Assembly (NCBI RefSeq): GCF_000227465.1
Contig: NC_016047.1
Location: forward strand, 3,266,857-3,330,856
Length of the DNA stretch: 64,000 nt
Reading direction: 5' to 3'
Origin: Bacillus spizizenii TU-B-10
Lineage (GTDB): Bacteria > Bacillota > Bacilli > Bacillales > Bacillaceae
In this document: in pieces, positions 16,216-25,226 of the stretch
Numbering within the stretch: the first letter of the stretch is position 1
How the letters are laid out: the number at the start of each line of letters is the position of its first letter
The notes under the pieces: generated by a model
Told to the model about the DNA's origin: nothing
The model's input: only the letters and a program-made list of their open reading frames with translations
Databases searched by the model: none
Made by a program: the position numbers and the translations under genes

Positions 16216-18443
16216 TGCTTCATCCCCTTTCTGTCTATCTCGTCAAGCAGCTCTTCTCTTGAAATCGGCAGCTTGTTTATCCAGCATCCGACCGCATCGT
16301 GCACTGCCTTTACAATCGCTGGGGTGATGGCAATCGTTCCGATTTCGCCTACACCGCGCGGGCCGTGGGAATCGCCTTCCATCAGCTCTTCTAACGCAGT
16401 CAGCTTCATTTCGGGAACATCCTTCACGCCGGGAATGATATACTGGTCGAGATTTTCCGCGGCATAACGGCCGTCCGTCATTTTCGCTTCCTCCATTAGT
16501 GTGTAGCCGAGCGCCATGGCAGCGCCGCCTTCGATTTGCCCCCGGTAGCCCTGTGGGCTGACAACCGGTCCTGCCGCAATGGCGTGCTCACAATCTATCA
16601 ATTTGACATCGCCTGTTAATAGATCAACCTCCACCTCAACAGCCGCCGCGCCAAATGAGTAGAGAAAATGGCCGCCTACCACAGGATCAGGCGTTGTCGG
16701 AAAATCGAATGCTGTTTCCTCTACCAAAGGGCCTTCTTCAGCCAGCTCTCTATATGTCACCACGAGCTCCTTTGTGTTTTTGTCACGCAAGCCCTCGGCG
16801 CCGGGAATAAGGCTTTCCGCTGAACAGCCGCTCCATTCTGCCGCCCGTTTTTTCAGCTGAGAAAGAAACGGCTTCTTCAAACGCTGGATCGCGTGCCATA
16901 CCATGCTTGTGCCGCGGGATGCTGTGGATGAGCCTGATTTTGGTACTTTTGCGGTATCCCCAATGACAATGGAAATATCTTCCGCAACACAGCCCAGCTC
17001 CTCGGTGACAATATGTTCGATTGCCGCTAGAATACCCTGTCCGCATTCTTCAAATCCGAACGAAGCCGTAATTTTGCCGTCACTTGAAAGGGACAAACGG
17101 CCTCCTGCCGCATCCATTCGTCCATACCCCAGCCCGCCGCCGTGCATTGTGATTGCCGCTCCCGTGCCTCTCCGTATATACCCGGAGTTCTGGTGTTTTC
17201 TTGTAAGAATGGGAGATTCAGAAATGGCATTCAACACCTGCGCCGCTCCGTCAGTCGGTGCAATCCGGTGCTCAAGCGGCCCCAAGTCATACGGTTTTCT
17301 GATATTTTTTCTTCTCAGCTCCAGCGGGTCGATGCCGAGCATGCCGCTGAGACGATCTAGATGGGTTTCGAGGGCAAATGTGATTTGGTTGCCGCCAAAG
17401 CCCCGAAATTCACCCGCCACCCCGTTGTTCGTAAACACAGATATCCCTTCAGTCCGGATATTTGGAATACGGTAAGGCCCCGCGGCGTGCTCGACAGAAA
17501 AGTCAAGAACAGCCGGTCCGAGTGTAGCGTAAGCGCCTGTGTCCGCAACAATTTTCACATCATGAGCCAAAAGTTTCCCCGCATGATCCGCACCCGTTTT
17601 TATCGTAATCTTCATCGGATGGCGTTTAATGCCAGAACGTACAGATTCCTTTCTGGTCTGATGAATTTTGACGGGAAGTCCGCTTTTCAGTGCTAAAAGA
17701 GCGGCATACGGCTGGATATTCAGCTCATCCTTCCCGCCGAACGAGCCGCCCATCGGACTCGACACAACCCTGATCTTTTCTTCAGAAATGTCAAAAATAC
17801 GGGCAAGCTGGAAACGGTCTTTATAGCCATGCTGCGTTCCTGCATACATCGTAAAGCCCCCATTGTCTTCAGGAACGGCTACGCCTCCTTCCGTTTCCAT
17901 ATACGTATGCATCTGCCGCGGCAGCTCGTAGGTTTCTTCAAGGATCGTGCCAGATGCTTGAAACCCTTCTTCAACATCGCCGTGTGAAAAACATGCGCGA
18001 TGCAGGATATTCCCGTCCTCGTGCAGTTTTTGCGCGTTCGGCCGAAGCGCTTTTTCTGGTGAATCAATGACCTCCAGTTCTTTATACTCAATACGAATCA
18101 GCTCCAGCGCCGCTTCCGCGATTTCCTCCGTTTCCGCAGCAACTGCGGCGACCGCATCTCCGACGTACCGTACCCTATCCGTACATAAAACCGGCTGATC
18201 AGGGATGACAATGCCAAATCGGTTTAAACCGGGAACGTCTTTATGAGTGACAACTGCCCGCACACCTTCCATTTCTTCAGCTTTCATGGTGCAAATCGAC
18301 ACGATCTCCGCATGAGGATAAGCGCTTCTCAGCACTTTGCCATACAGCATTCCTGGAAAGCTGAGATCGGTCATATATTTCAGTTCCCCTGTGACCTTTC
18401 CTCTTCCATCCGGCCTGATTCTTGACGGTTTGTTGATCATCAT
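16206..18443 (-). CDS. pucD: PucD, xanthine dehydrogenase molybdenum-binding subunit
   Basis: A 745-residue large subunit of xanthine dehydrogenase, which oxidises hypoxanthine and xanthine to urate. Conserved features include GKVTGELKYMTDL at the start, SSPMGGSFGGKDELNIQPYA near residue 234, GEFRGFGGNQITFALE near residue 344, and the C-terminal GPRGVGEIG loop with the active-site glutamate near residue 700. The ATG lies directly after the pucC stop behind GGAGGGGAA. It needs molybdenum cofactor, processed with PucA and PucB. Its length is typical for the three-subunit bacterial enzyme. Confidence 0.96.
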   Translation of the reverse strand: MMINKPSRIRPDGRGKVTGELKYMTDLSFPGMLYGKVLRSAYPHAEIVSICTMKAEEMEGVRAVVTHKDVPGLNRFGIVIPDQPVLCTDRVRYVGDAVAAVAAETEEIAEAALELIRIEYKELEVIDSPEKALRPNAQKLHEDGNILHRACFSHGDVEEGFQASGTILEETYELPRQMHTYMETEGGVAVPEDNGGFTMYAGTQHGYKDRFQLARIFDISEEKIRVVSSPMGGSFGGKDELNIQPYAALLALKSGLPVKIHQTRKESVRSGIKRHPMKITIKTGADHAGKLLAHDVKIVADTGAYATLGPAVLDFSVEHAAGPYRIPNIRTEGISVFTNNGVAGEFRGFGGNQITFALETHLDRLSGMLGIDPLELRRKNIRKPYDLGPLEHRIAPTDGAAQVLNAISESPILTRKHQNSGYIRRGTGAAITMHGGGLGYGRMDAAGGRLSLSSDGKITASFGFEECGQGILAAIEHIVTEELGCVAEDISIVIGDTAKVPKSGSSTASRGTSMVWHAIQRLKKPFLSQLKKRAAEWSGCSAESLIPGAEGLRDKNTKELVVTYRELAEEGPLVEETAFDFPTTPDPVVGGHFLYSFGAAAVEVEVDLLTGDVKLIDCEHAIAAGPVVSPQGYRGQIEGGAAMALGYTLMEEAKMTDGRYAAENLDQYIIPGVKDVPEMKLTALEELMEGDSHGPRGVGEIGTIAITPAIVKAVHDAVGCWINKLPISREELLDEIDRKGMKQWT

Positions 18444-19277
18444 TTATTCCCCTCCCTCAGCCATCAGCTCTGCCATGATGACGTTGGCAGCGGCTTTTTT
18501 TCTGTATGCCGCTGACATAAAAGCATCTGCGGCAAACGGCAGCTCACGCATAAGCGTTTCGTAAAGCTCGTGCGGATTCCACCCTGACGCCATCCATATC
18601 GCTTCGCTTTCCATTAATCTTTCCGGTGTAATATCGGCATGGCCAGCGGCGAGGCTAATGCCGTCGTCTTTCAAAAAACGTCCAGCTATAACCGCAACAG
18701 CTCCAGTAAAAGCCTGGCGCCTCCCAAGCTTGCGGTAAAACACTCGCTCTCCCTCCGCACGAGGGATGATGACACGCGTAACGATGGCCGTTTCAAAGTC
18801 TTCATCTATGAGCCAATCGCCAAGCGGTAGCCTCATCAGCTCCTTTTGGTACACGATAAGCTCAGCATCAAGCACAAGCAGGAGGGGAAGCAAATCCCCG
18901 ATTTTACTCGCGATGTTGCCGCCAAGCGTGGCCCGGCTGCGGATTCCGGGTGCAGCAACAGCGGAAGCAGCTTCGCTGAAACAACCAAGCGCACTCTTAA
19001 TTAGGGAGTTCTTTCTGCATTCACTCAGTGTTGTAAGCGCCCCGATCGAGAGGTGGGTGTCACTGGCGCTGATTCCTCTCATCTCGTTGATTCCTTCAAG
19101 ACTGACGAGATGCTGTTTCGGAAGAATCCCTTTGTCCCACTGAATCTGAAGCAGCGTGCTGCCCGAGACGGCACACACATCTGGTGCAAGCTGCTCCAAA
19201 AGTGAGTAGGCTTCATCGAGCGCTGCCGGCCTCCATAATTGAATATTCATCCTTGCTTTTGTCACTTGGCCATTCAA
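18444..19277 (-). CDS. pucC: PucC, xanthine dehydrogenase FAD-binding subunit
   Basis: A 277-residue FAD subunit of the CoxM/CutM family. The flavin-binding signatures are VSGSTLLQ near residue 36 and the typical [17 protein letters not shown] near residue 106. The TTG start is preferred because AGGAGG lies 8 nt before it; this makes a 4-base overlap with the pucB stop. A later ATG (residue 10) is possible. It takes electrons from PucE and hands them to the final acceptor. Confidence 0.95.
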   Translation of the reverse strand: MNGQVTKARMNIQLWRPAALDEAYSLLEQLAPDVCAVSGSTLLQIQWDKGILPKQHLVSLEGINEMRGISASDTHLSIGALTTLSECRKNSLIKSALGCFSEAASAVAAPGIRSRATLGGNIASKIGDLLPLLLVLDAELIVYQKELMRLPLGDWLIDEDFETAIVTRVIIPRAEGERVFYRKLGRRQAFTGAVAVIAGRFLKDDGISLAAGHADITPERLMESEAIWMASGWNPHELYETLMRELPFAADAFMSAAYRKKAAANVIMAELMAEGGE

Positions 19278-19891
19278 ACCATCAACCTCCTCACCATGTC
19301 GTATTCCTCCGGTGTATCAATGTCTTTCAACTCCGAGCTTGCCTTTGCCTCCAAAACGGCTCCTGTTCCAAGCTGCCCGCTTTTCAGGAGACTGCGAGCC
19401 CCCTCATCTCCCTTTAACTCCTTTACATAAGGAAAACAAGCCGATGAGAAATAGATTGGCGGGGCGAACGCGCCTAAAGACGAAGACACGGCAAATGACT
19501 CAGGAGCCATTGCCACAAGGGCATTGAGATGATCAACGGAAAGCTGCGGCTGGTCGGCTAATAAAATGACAACCCCGTCCGCTCCCATGCTTTCTGCTTT
19601 TCTCACCCCGCTGCTGACTGAATGCCCTTGCCCTTTTTCAGCTTCTTGACAAACGTGCAGGCTCCAGCGTTTTCGAAAAGGCGGCGCGTGATATGGCGCT
19701 CCCATCCACTCATGGGAAGCACGTTCAGTTCTCTCGATGATCAGCACGTGATCAAGGCGGGACAAGAGAGCGGTTTTCAAAGAAAGCGATCCGATGGTTT
19801 CTCCCTTTAACGGCAAAGCCAGCTTGTTTTGCCCCATTCTTTTGCTTTTGCCGGCAGCGAGAAACACTCCGATCATATAGGGGTTTCTCAT
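19274..19891 (-). CDS. pucB: PucB, molybdenum cofactor nucleotidyltransferase-like maturation protein
   Basis: A 205-residue protein with the NTP-transferase (MobA/MocA) signature [19 protein letters not shown] at its N-terminus and LLADQPQLS near residue 96. Such proteins modify the molybdenum cofactor, e.g. by adding CMP or GMP, for a particular enzyme; here the client should be xanthine dehydrogenase. The start overlaps the pucA stop by four bases and its own stop overlaps pucC. The exact nucleotide used is unknown. Confidence 0.93.
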   Translation of the reverse strand: MRNPYMIGVFLAAGKSKRMGQNKLALPLKGETIGSLSLKTALLSRLDHVLIIERTERASHEWMGAPYHAPPFRKRWSLHVCQEAEKGQGHSVSSGVRKAESMGADGVVILLADQPQLSVDHLNALVAMAPESFAVSSSLGAFAPPIYFSSACFPYVKELKGDEGARSLLKSGQLGTGAVLEAKASSELKDIDTPEEYDMVRRLMV

Positions 19892-20880
19892 ACAACCGCC
19901 AGCCGTTTTCTTGTTTGAATGATTTCCGCGACAACGCTGACGGCAATTTCCTCGGGGCCTTCCGCACCGATCTTCAGCCCGACCGGACTGTAAAAGTGAG
20001 CCGGCGGCTGTTTTTCATTCAGCAGCCGCTTCGTACGGTTTGCCGAACCCAACAGTCCGATATAATGAAGATTTTGAGAAAATAAGAAGTCGATGATCGC
20101 TTGATCGTGCTGAAAATGGTGGGTTGCCACAACAGCTGCATCATGCGGGTAAAACTGAAATTCACTGAGCATTTGTTCCGGAAAAGCGGTGATCAGCCGA
20201 TCCGCTTTTGGGAATAGAGAGGATGTGCAATAAGCGGGACGCCAATCTGTCACGATAACAGAAAACCCTGTATCAGCCGCCAAATTGGCAAGCGGCACAA
20301 TATCCGGCCCCGCTCCAAACAGAATGAGACGCGGCTTCGGTTCAATTCGCCGAATAAACATGTTGGTTGATGAATCAAAATGAGGTAAATGAAGCGTTGA
20401 AGCGGTACGTTGAATGTCTTGCAGAGGCGCGTCCGGCCAGTTCCCAAATTGCCCGTTCTCCGACAGAAATATATAACGGGAGGAGTCGAGCTGCGTAACG
20501 GCTGTGACAGCTTTGCCTGAATGAAGGCAGTCCCTCACTCTTTCATAGTGCCGTCTTTTTTCCTGAGTGATCCGCTCCGCATGAATATGAATTATGCCGT
20601 TACATCCGGCTCCCATGCCCCAGGAAAGATCGTCCTCCGCCCGCATGTCATATGGAATCAGCACTGACGTCAGCTGATCGCCCAGTTCACTAATTCTCTG
20701 GAGCAAATCTTCTTCCACACACCCGCCGCTCAGCAATCCGACCCGTTCGCCATTTTTCTTAAAGAGCATAGAAGCGCCTGCTTTTCGATACGATGAGCCT
20801 TCCACTTGAACAATTGTCGCAAGCACAGCCTCATCCTGATCTTCCAGGAGCGCATCTAACACCATGTGCAAATTTCCCAA
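19888..20880 (-). CDS. pucA: PucA, XdhC/CoxI-family xanthine dehydrogenase maturation factor
   Basis: A 330-residue protein with the two XdhC/CoxI domains. The N-terminal part has ATIVQVEGSSYRKAGASMLF and LSGGCVEEDL. The C-terminal Rossmann-like part has LILFGAGPDIVPLANLAADTGF near residue 184 and VVATHHFQHDQA. The family protects and sulfurates the molybdenum cofactor before insertion into xanthine dehydrogenase. A TTG start is used, with GAGAGGGGG 8 nt upstream. It is first in pucABCDE; the 100 bp upstream should hold the operon promoter, but no convincing PucR box was found there by eye. Confidence 0.94.
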   Translation of the reverse strand: MGNLHMVLDALLEDQDEAVLATIVQVEGSSYRKAGASMLFKKNGERVGLLSGGCVEEDLLQRISELGDQLTSVLIPYDMRAEDDLSWGMGAGCNGIIHIHAERITQEKRRHYERVRDCLHSGKAVTAVTQLDSSRYIFLSENGQFGNWPDAPLQDIQRTASTLHLPHFDSSTNMFIRRIEPKPRLILFGAGPDIVPLANLAADTGFSVIVTDWRPAYCTSSLFPKADRLITAFPEQMLSEFQFYPHDAAVVATHHFQHDQAIIDFLFSQNLHYIGLLGSANRTKRLLNEKQPPAHFYSPVGLKIGAEGPEEIAVSVVAEIIQTRKRLAVV

Positions 20881-21077
20881 TGCTGCATCCCCCTCTCAAA
20901 AATCGCTGTAAGAAACAACAAGTTCAGCATGGTTTTATAGGTAACTTGTATAAAGAATAGATGATGGAAGGAGAAATGACTCATGCTTCGTCAGAAAATG
21001 CAACACAGAGAAAGAGGATTTGTAAAAAGAGTCAAACAAAGAAAAACAGATTGGAGAAAAAGCGAAATCGCATCACT

Positions 21078-21109
21078 AAAAAAGCTTGCGGCGTTCCGCA
21101 AGCTTTTCT
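21078..21109. terminator. Bidirectional terminator between pucG and the pucA upstream region
   Basis: AAGCTTGCGG and CCGCAAGCTT form a perfect 10-bp stem with a four-base loop, with T-rich sequence on both strands. It lies one base beyond the pucG stop. Confidence 0.9.
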
Positions 21110-22360
21110 TTATACCGCTGCCTGGCGGCCAGCGTTTTCATACACATCAAGCGCTGCCTGGAGGGCTTTTCCTGCTTCGATCCCTGCGCCATGTCTCAGC
21201 AGTACAGCCTCTAACCCGGCAAGCACGAACAGCACGTTTTCTTTCCTGCAGCTGTAGCCCATCGTGCCAATTCTCCAGATCTTTCCCGCCAGCGGGCCGA
21301 ATGAGCTGGCGATTTCGATGCCGAATTGCGCCAACAGCATGTGGCGGACAGACTCGCCGTCAATGCCGCCGGGGATTTCTACACAAGTGACAACAGGCAT
21401 TTTGCAGCTGTCATCTCCAAACAGCTTCAGCCCCATTGCCCTAATCCCAGCTGCTAATGCGGTCTCATGGTGGCGATGCCGCTCAAAACGGGCTTCAAGA
21501 CCTTCTTCAAGCACCAGCCTGACACCCTCACGCAAGGCGTACAGCATCGTCGTCGCTTCTGTATGATGATTGAGCCGTCTTTCGCTCCAATAATCCTCAA
21601 GCTGGCTCAAATCAAAATAATTGCTTGTGATTGGCCGGTTTCCCGAAAGCGTTGTCCTGTCAGCTTGTGTCGCAATCCCGCGCTCCACCTTTTTACGCGC
21701 CGCAATCACATCCGCCACCCGCTCATTATATGTAATCGGCGCCATTCCCGATGGAACAGACAAGCACTTTTGTGTGCCGCCGATAGCCGCGTCAATCTTC
21801 CAATCATCGACTTTAACCCCGCAGCCGCCAATCGTCGCAACTGCATCGACAATAAACAATGCATCCTCGGCTCGGCAGGCTTCGCCGATGGCTTTTAGCG
21901 GGTGAATCCGCCCTGTCGATGTTTCCCCATGCACCATTGCCACAATTTTCGGCTTCACTTTTTTCATTTCCCGTATGATGTCATCCGGGTCAAAAACCGT
22001 TCCCCATTCACACTCAAGCGTATGAACATTCGCCCCATACCGTTCGGCAATTTCAGTCAGCAAATAACCGAAGCGGCCGTAAATTGGAATAAGCACATCA
22101 TCTTCCGGCTCAATCACACTCGCAAGCACCGCTTCGATTCCCGCCCGTGAAGTACCGTCAATCGGATATGCCCAGCGGTTTTTCGTTTGGAACAGCTCCC
22201 GAAGCATCTCCATTGTTTCATTCATGATACCGGTAAACGCTGGATCAAATTGCCCAACAATCGGGGTACTCATCACTCTTAATACACGCGGATCAACCTC
22301 AACAGGACCCGGCGTCATAATCGTTCTTAACGGGGTACATAATTCTTTTCTGCCTGACAC
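21110..22360 (-). CDS. pucG: PucG, (S)-ureidoglycine-glyoxylate aminotransferase
   Basis: A 416-residue class V PLP aminotransferase, related to alanine-glyoxylate aminotransferases. It converts ureidoglycine and glyoxylate to oxalurate and glycine at the end of ureide breakdown. The PLP lysine sits in GGTQKCLSVPSG near residue 197, after the aspartate of LFIVDAVATIGG; the GTSRAG and MVHGETSTG loops are typical. The GTG start has AGGAGG 7 nt upstream; an ATG two codons earlier is too near. It lies 16 bp after pucF in the pucFG operon. Confidence 0.94.
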   Translation of the reverse strand: MSGRKELCTPLRTIMTPGPVEVDPRVLRVMSTPIVGQFDPAFTGIMNETMEMLRELFQTKNRWAYPIDGTSRAGIEAVLASVIEPEDDVLIPIYGRFGYLLTEIAERYGANVHTLECEWGTVFDPDDIIREMKKVKPKIVAMVHGETSTGRIHPLKAIGEACRAEDALFIVDAVATIGGCGVKVDDWKIDAAIGGTQKCLSVPSGMAPITYNERVADVIAARKKVERGIATQADRTTLSGNRPITSNYFDLSQLEDYWSERRLNHHTEATTMLYALREGVRLVLEEGLEARFERHRHHETALAAGIRAMGLKLFGDDSCKMPVVTCVEIPGGIDGESVRHMLLAQFGIEIASSFGPLAGKIWRIGTMGYSCRKENVLFVLAGLEAVLLRHGAGIEAGKALQAALDVYENAGRQAAV

Positions 22361-22376
22361 AGCCATTCCTCCTTTA

Positions 22377-23615
22377 TCAATAAGCCAGTTTGTATAATAA
22401 ATCAGTCAATGCGCGGACGCCGATCTCAAGCTGTCTGGCTGAAGTATATTCCTTCGGAGAGTGGCTGATGCCGCCGCGGCTTGGCACAAACAGCATACAA
22501 GCCGGATAGCACCTTCCGATCATTTGTGCATCATGCCCTGCTCCGCTCACCATTTCTTCACAGCTGATCCCGTTTTCTGCCGCTGTCTCAAAAGCCGCAG
22601 CCTTTAGCCTTTCGTCCATCGGCACAGGCTCTATCCGCATATATTCATCGATCATGGCGCGAATTCCTTTTTGATGGCAAATGCCGTTGATCAAAGCAGC
22701 CATATCTTCATGAAATTGCTCCAGCACGTGCTGATGCTGATGGCGAATATCGATTGAAAACTGCACGCGGCCCGGTATGACATTGGCTACATTGGGCTCT
22801 GCCGTTATTTTTCCGCATGTCAGACGAAGCTCATCCGGCTGCTCTTCCGACCGCAGCAGCAGTTCATGAATGATGCGGCTGCTGGTTGCAAGCGGGTCCT
22901 TGCGCCATTTCATGGAGGTGGTTCCCGCGTGATTGCATTCCCCCTCCAGCGTGACGAGATATCGCCTCTGCCCCGCAATACTTGTCACAATGCCGAGATC
23001 CCGTCCTGACATTTCCAATGTCTTCCCCTGTTCAATATGAAGCTCAACAAAAGCACTGATATCTGTCCTATACGCTGACTGAAACACGCCTTTGCCAAAG
23101 CCGTTCTCATACATCGCAGATTGCAGTGAAACTCCTGATTCGTCTCTCGGTTCTCCCGCATCCTGTACTGAAAAAACGCCTGTCATATTCCCCGATCCCC
23201 AATAGGTCATCGGGAAACGGCTCCCCTCCTCCTCACATAAGGAGACCGCTTCGAGTGTTTTTTTCGGCGCTCCGTACGTTTCTTTGAGCTGCTTGATCGC
23301 CAGCATGGCCGCAAGAACGCCGTAAGCGCCGTCATACTTTCCCCCATTGATGACAGTATCGATATGTGAACCGGTTACAATCACTTCATCCGGAGACTGG
23401 GTGCCCGAAAGCCTTCCAAAAACATTGCCGACATCGTCGAATCTTGTTTCAAGCCCGAATGAAGACATTTCCGTTTTGACTGCGAGCTGCGCGTCCATCC
23501 ACTCTTTTGTATACAAAAGCCTCGTTACGCCGCCGTCCGCAGATGCGCCGTATTGGGCGAGCCATTCAATATAATCTGTGATGCTGTTTTTGACTGATAG
23601 CTTCTGCTTTTCCAT
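22377..23615 (-). CDS. pucF: PucF, allantoate amidohydrolase
   Basis: A 412-residue M20-family metallo-amidohydrolase that cleaves allantoate to ureidoglycine, ammonia and carbon dioxide. Metal-binding motifs are VTGSHIDTV near residue 80, GGKYDGAYGVLA, and CEEEGSRFPMTYWGSG near residue 127 with the catalytic glutamate pair; HDAQMIG lies near the C-terminus. GAGGGGGG precedes the ATG. It starts the pucFG operon behind a candidate sigma-A -10 and PucR box. Confidence 0.96.
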   Translation of the reverse strand: MEKQKLSVKNSITDYIEWLAQYGASADGGVTRLLYTKEWMDAQLAVKTEMSSFGLETRFDDVGNVFGRLSGTQSPDEVIVTGSHIDTVINGGKYDGAYGVLAAMLAIKQLKETYGAPKKTLEAVSLCEEEGSRFPMTYWGSGNMTGVFSVQDAGEPRDESGVSLQSAMYENGFGKGVFQSAYRTDISAFVELHIEQGKTLEMSGRDLGIVTSIAGQRRYLVTLEGECNHAGTTSMKWRKDPLATSSRIIHELLLRSEEQPDELRLTCGKITAEPNVANVIPGRVQFSIDIRHQHQHVLEQFHEDMAALINGICHQKGIRAMIDEYMRIEPVPMDERLKAAAFETAAENGISCEEMVSGAGHDAQMIGRCYPACMLFVPSRGGISHSPKEYTSARQLEIGVRALTDLLYKLAY

Positions 23616-23647
23616 GTACTCCCCCCTCTGGCCGTTATGGTGACTTC

Positions 23648-23695
23648 ATTATAGAAGGAGGAACTCGATAGTTCATTGACAGAATAACCAAAAAA
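23648..23695 (-). promoter_or_regulatory. pucF promoter region with candidate PucR box
   Basis: On the minus strand a perfect TATAAT lies at 23648-23653, about 35 bp before the pucF start. No good -35 is seen at the right distance. Just upstream, at 23683-23695, TTTTTTGGTTATT matches the remembered PucR box (WWWCNTTGGTTAA) at 11 of 13 positions. A poor -35 with an activator site above it is what a PucR-activated promoter should look like. Confidence 0.55.
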
Positions 23696-23812
23696 ACGTT
23701 TATTTTTTAGTCACAGTATCTATCCAGCACCATAGCAACCAGAAACCTCCCTACCTCGCAGTGCCATTTTCATGTAAAGTCAAAAGAAAACACAGTAAGG
23801 GAGAGAGCCAAA

Positions 23813-24244
23813 ATGCAACAATGGATTAAAGACACAGCAAGAGGAAAAAGGGGGTCAAAACACCTTTCATATGAACAAGCCAAGCTTGCGGGAGAAGCGA
23901 TGTTTTCCGGTAAAGCAAGCGATGTGCAAATCGCGGCATTTCTGATCGCAGAACGGATCAAAACAGAAACGTCGGACGAAGCAGCAGTGGATCAAATAAT
24001 GAGCCAGGCCGGACAGGCAGAAAAAATCAAGGCGATTCTCAGCGGCAGCGAGGAAGCCGGATTAGACTATGAAAGAAAGCAAGTCATCATGAATGCGGGA
24101 CTGCGTTACTATTTATTCGGACATACCACATCAATTGAAGAAGGAACAGACCTTGCCAAATCTCAGCTGAAGCAAAAACGGGGCCTAAAGATATTGGAAC
24201 AGTGGATATCTGCCTCCTCCAAAGGAACTAATTTACAATTTTAA
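23813..24244 (+). CDS. Internally deleted TrpD-like (phosphoribosyltransferase family) protein
   Basis: A 143-residue frame. Residues 1-65 match the N-terminal helical domain of the anthranilate phosphoribosyltransferase/YbiB family (LSYEQAKLAGEAMFSGKASD, QIAAFLIAERIKTET). The last ~45 residues (IMNAGLRYYLFG, EGTDLAKSQL) resemble the extreme C-terminal helices of the same family. The central PRPP-binding domain of about 200 residues is missing, so catalysis is not expected. The frame is intact with AGGGAGAG before the ATG. Either a deletion left a stable small protein, or it is a pseudogene. It lies between pucF (divergent) and bsn. Confidence 0.6.
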   Translation: MQQWIKDTARGKRGSKHLSYEQAKLAGEAMFSGKASDVQIAAFLIAERIKTETSDEAAVDQIMSQAGQAEKIKAILSGSEEAGLDYERKQVIMNAGLRYYLFGHTTSIEEGTDLAKSQLKQKRGLKILEQWISASSKGTNLQF

Positions 24245-24325
24245 AGAAAAATATACAAAATGACACTTCTATCCTTGATTTCATTTTTAGATAATAGACA
24301 TGATCTGATAAAAGGAGGGCAAGTG

Positions 24326-25192
24326 ATGACAAAAAGAACAAGGTTTCTGCCGCTCGTCTGTGTATTACTGATTTCTGGATGGTTTGCGCCCGCCGCATCA
24401 GCAAGCCCGCAAACCGCATTGAGCCTGAATGACCGATTAGCGTCTTCCCCTTCAGGAACCGTGGGCCTTCTCTCATTAGCCGCTCCCGCTGCACCCTACA
24501 CTGACACAGATACCTATTATGAAGGGGCTGAAGGAAAAACAGGAGAATCGCTAAAAAGCGCTCTGCACCGCATCGTTAGCGGACACACGATGCTGTCCTA
24601 CAGCGAAGTATGGAACGCGCTGAAAGAAACCGATGAAGATCCGGCAAACCCGAATAACGTCATCCTGCTCTATACGAATGAATCGCGGTCGAAAAACCTG
24701 AACGGCGGCAATGTCGGCGATTGGAACCGCGAGCATGTCTGGGCGAAATCTCATGGCAATTTTGGTACAAGCAAGGGACCTGGCACCGACATTCACCATT
24801 TGCGCCCGGCTGACGTTCAAGTCAACAGCGCCAGAGGAAATATGGATTTTGACAACGGCGGCACTGAATATGCAAAAGCGCCGGGAAATTATTATGATGG
24901 AGATTCATGGGAGCCTCGCGATGATGTAAAAGGCGATGTGGCGCGCATGCTGTTTTACATGGCTGTCCGTTACGAAGGTGATGACGGCTACCCTGACCTT
25001 GAGCTTAATGATAAAACAGGCAACGGCTCAGCCCCTTATCACGGAAAACAATCTGTCCTGCTTGAATGGAATAGGCAGGACCCGGTTGATGACCGCGAGA
25101 GAAAAAGAAATGAAATCATTTATGAGAAATATCAGCATAACCGCAATCCATTTATTGACCACCCTGAATGGGCTGACGACATTTGGCCGTAA
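24326..25192 (+). CDS. bsn: Bsn, secreted endonuclease
   Basis: A 288-residue secreted nuclease of the endonuclease I family that degrades RNA and DNA outside the cell. A Sec signal peptide with a probable ASA cleavage near residue 26 precedes a propeptide-like region. The catalytic part has NREHVWAKSHGNFG near residue 132, TDIHHLRPADVQVNSARGN near residue 152 and a C-terminal NEIIYEKYQHNRNPFIDHPE. AGGAGGG lies 7 nt before the ATG; an upstream ATG lacks this site. A strong terminator follows. Confidence 0.95.
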   Translation: MTKRTRFLPLVCVLLISGWFAPAASASPQTALSLNDRLASSPSGTVGLLSLAAPAAPYTDTDTYYEGAEGKTGESLKSALHRIVSGHTMLSYSEVWNALKETDEDPANPNNVILLYTNESRSKNLNGGNVGDWNREHVWAKSHGNFGTSKGPGTDIHHLRPADVQVNSARGNMDFDNGGTEYAKAPGNYYDGDSWEPRDDVKGDVARMLFYMAVRYEGDDGYPDLELNDKTGNGSAPYHGKQSVLLEWNRQDPVDDRERKRNEIIYEKYQHNRNPFIDHPEWADDIWP

Positions 25193-25193
25193 G

Positions 25194-25226
25194 AAAAAGG
25201 TGCTCCTGTTTAGGAGCACCTTTTCT
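25194..25226. terminator. Bidirectional terminator between bsn and yurJ
   Basis: AAAAAGGTGCTCCT and AGGAGCACCTTTT form a long stem with T-runs on either strand. The stop codon of the convergent yurJ overlaps its edge. Confidence 0.92.

Noticed and set aside
16903..17475. 190-aa plus-strand frame inside pucD
   Set aside because: Antisense shadow of a well-conserved gene with no ribosome binding site.
20961..21390. Two overlapping lysine/arginine-rich frames between pucA and pucG, behind GGAAGGAG
   Set aside because: Both run through the strong bidirectional terminator and on into antisense of pucG with no stop before it; a real small gene would end before the hairpin.
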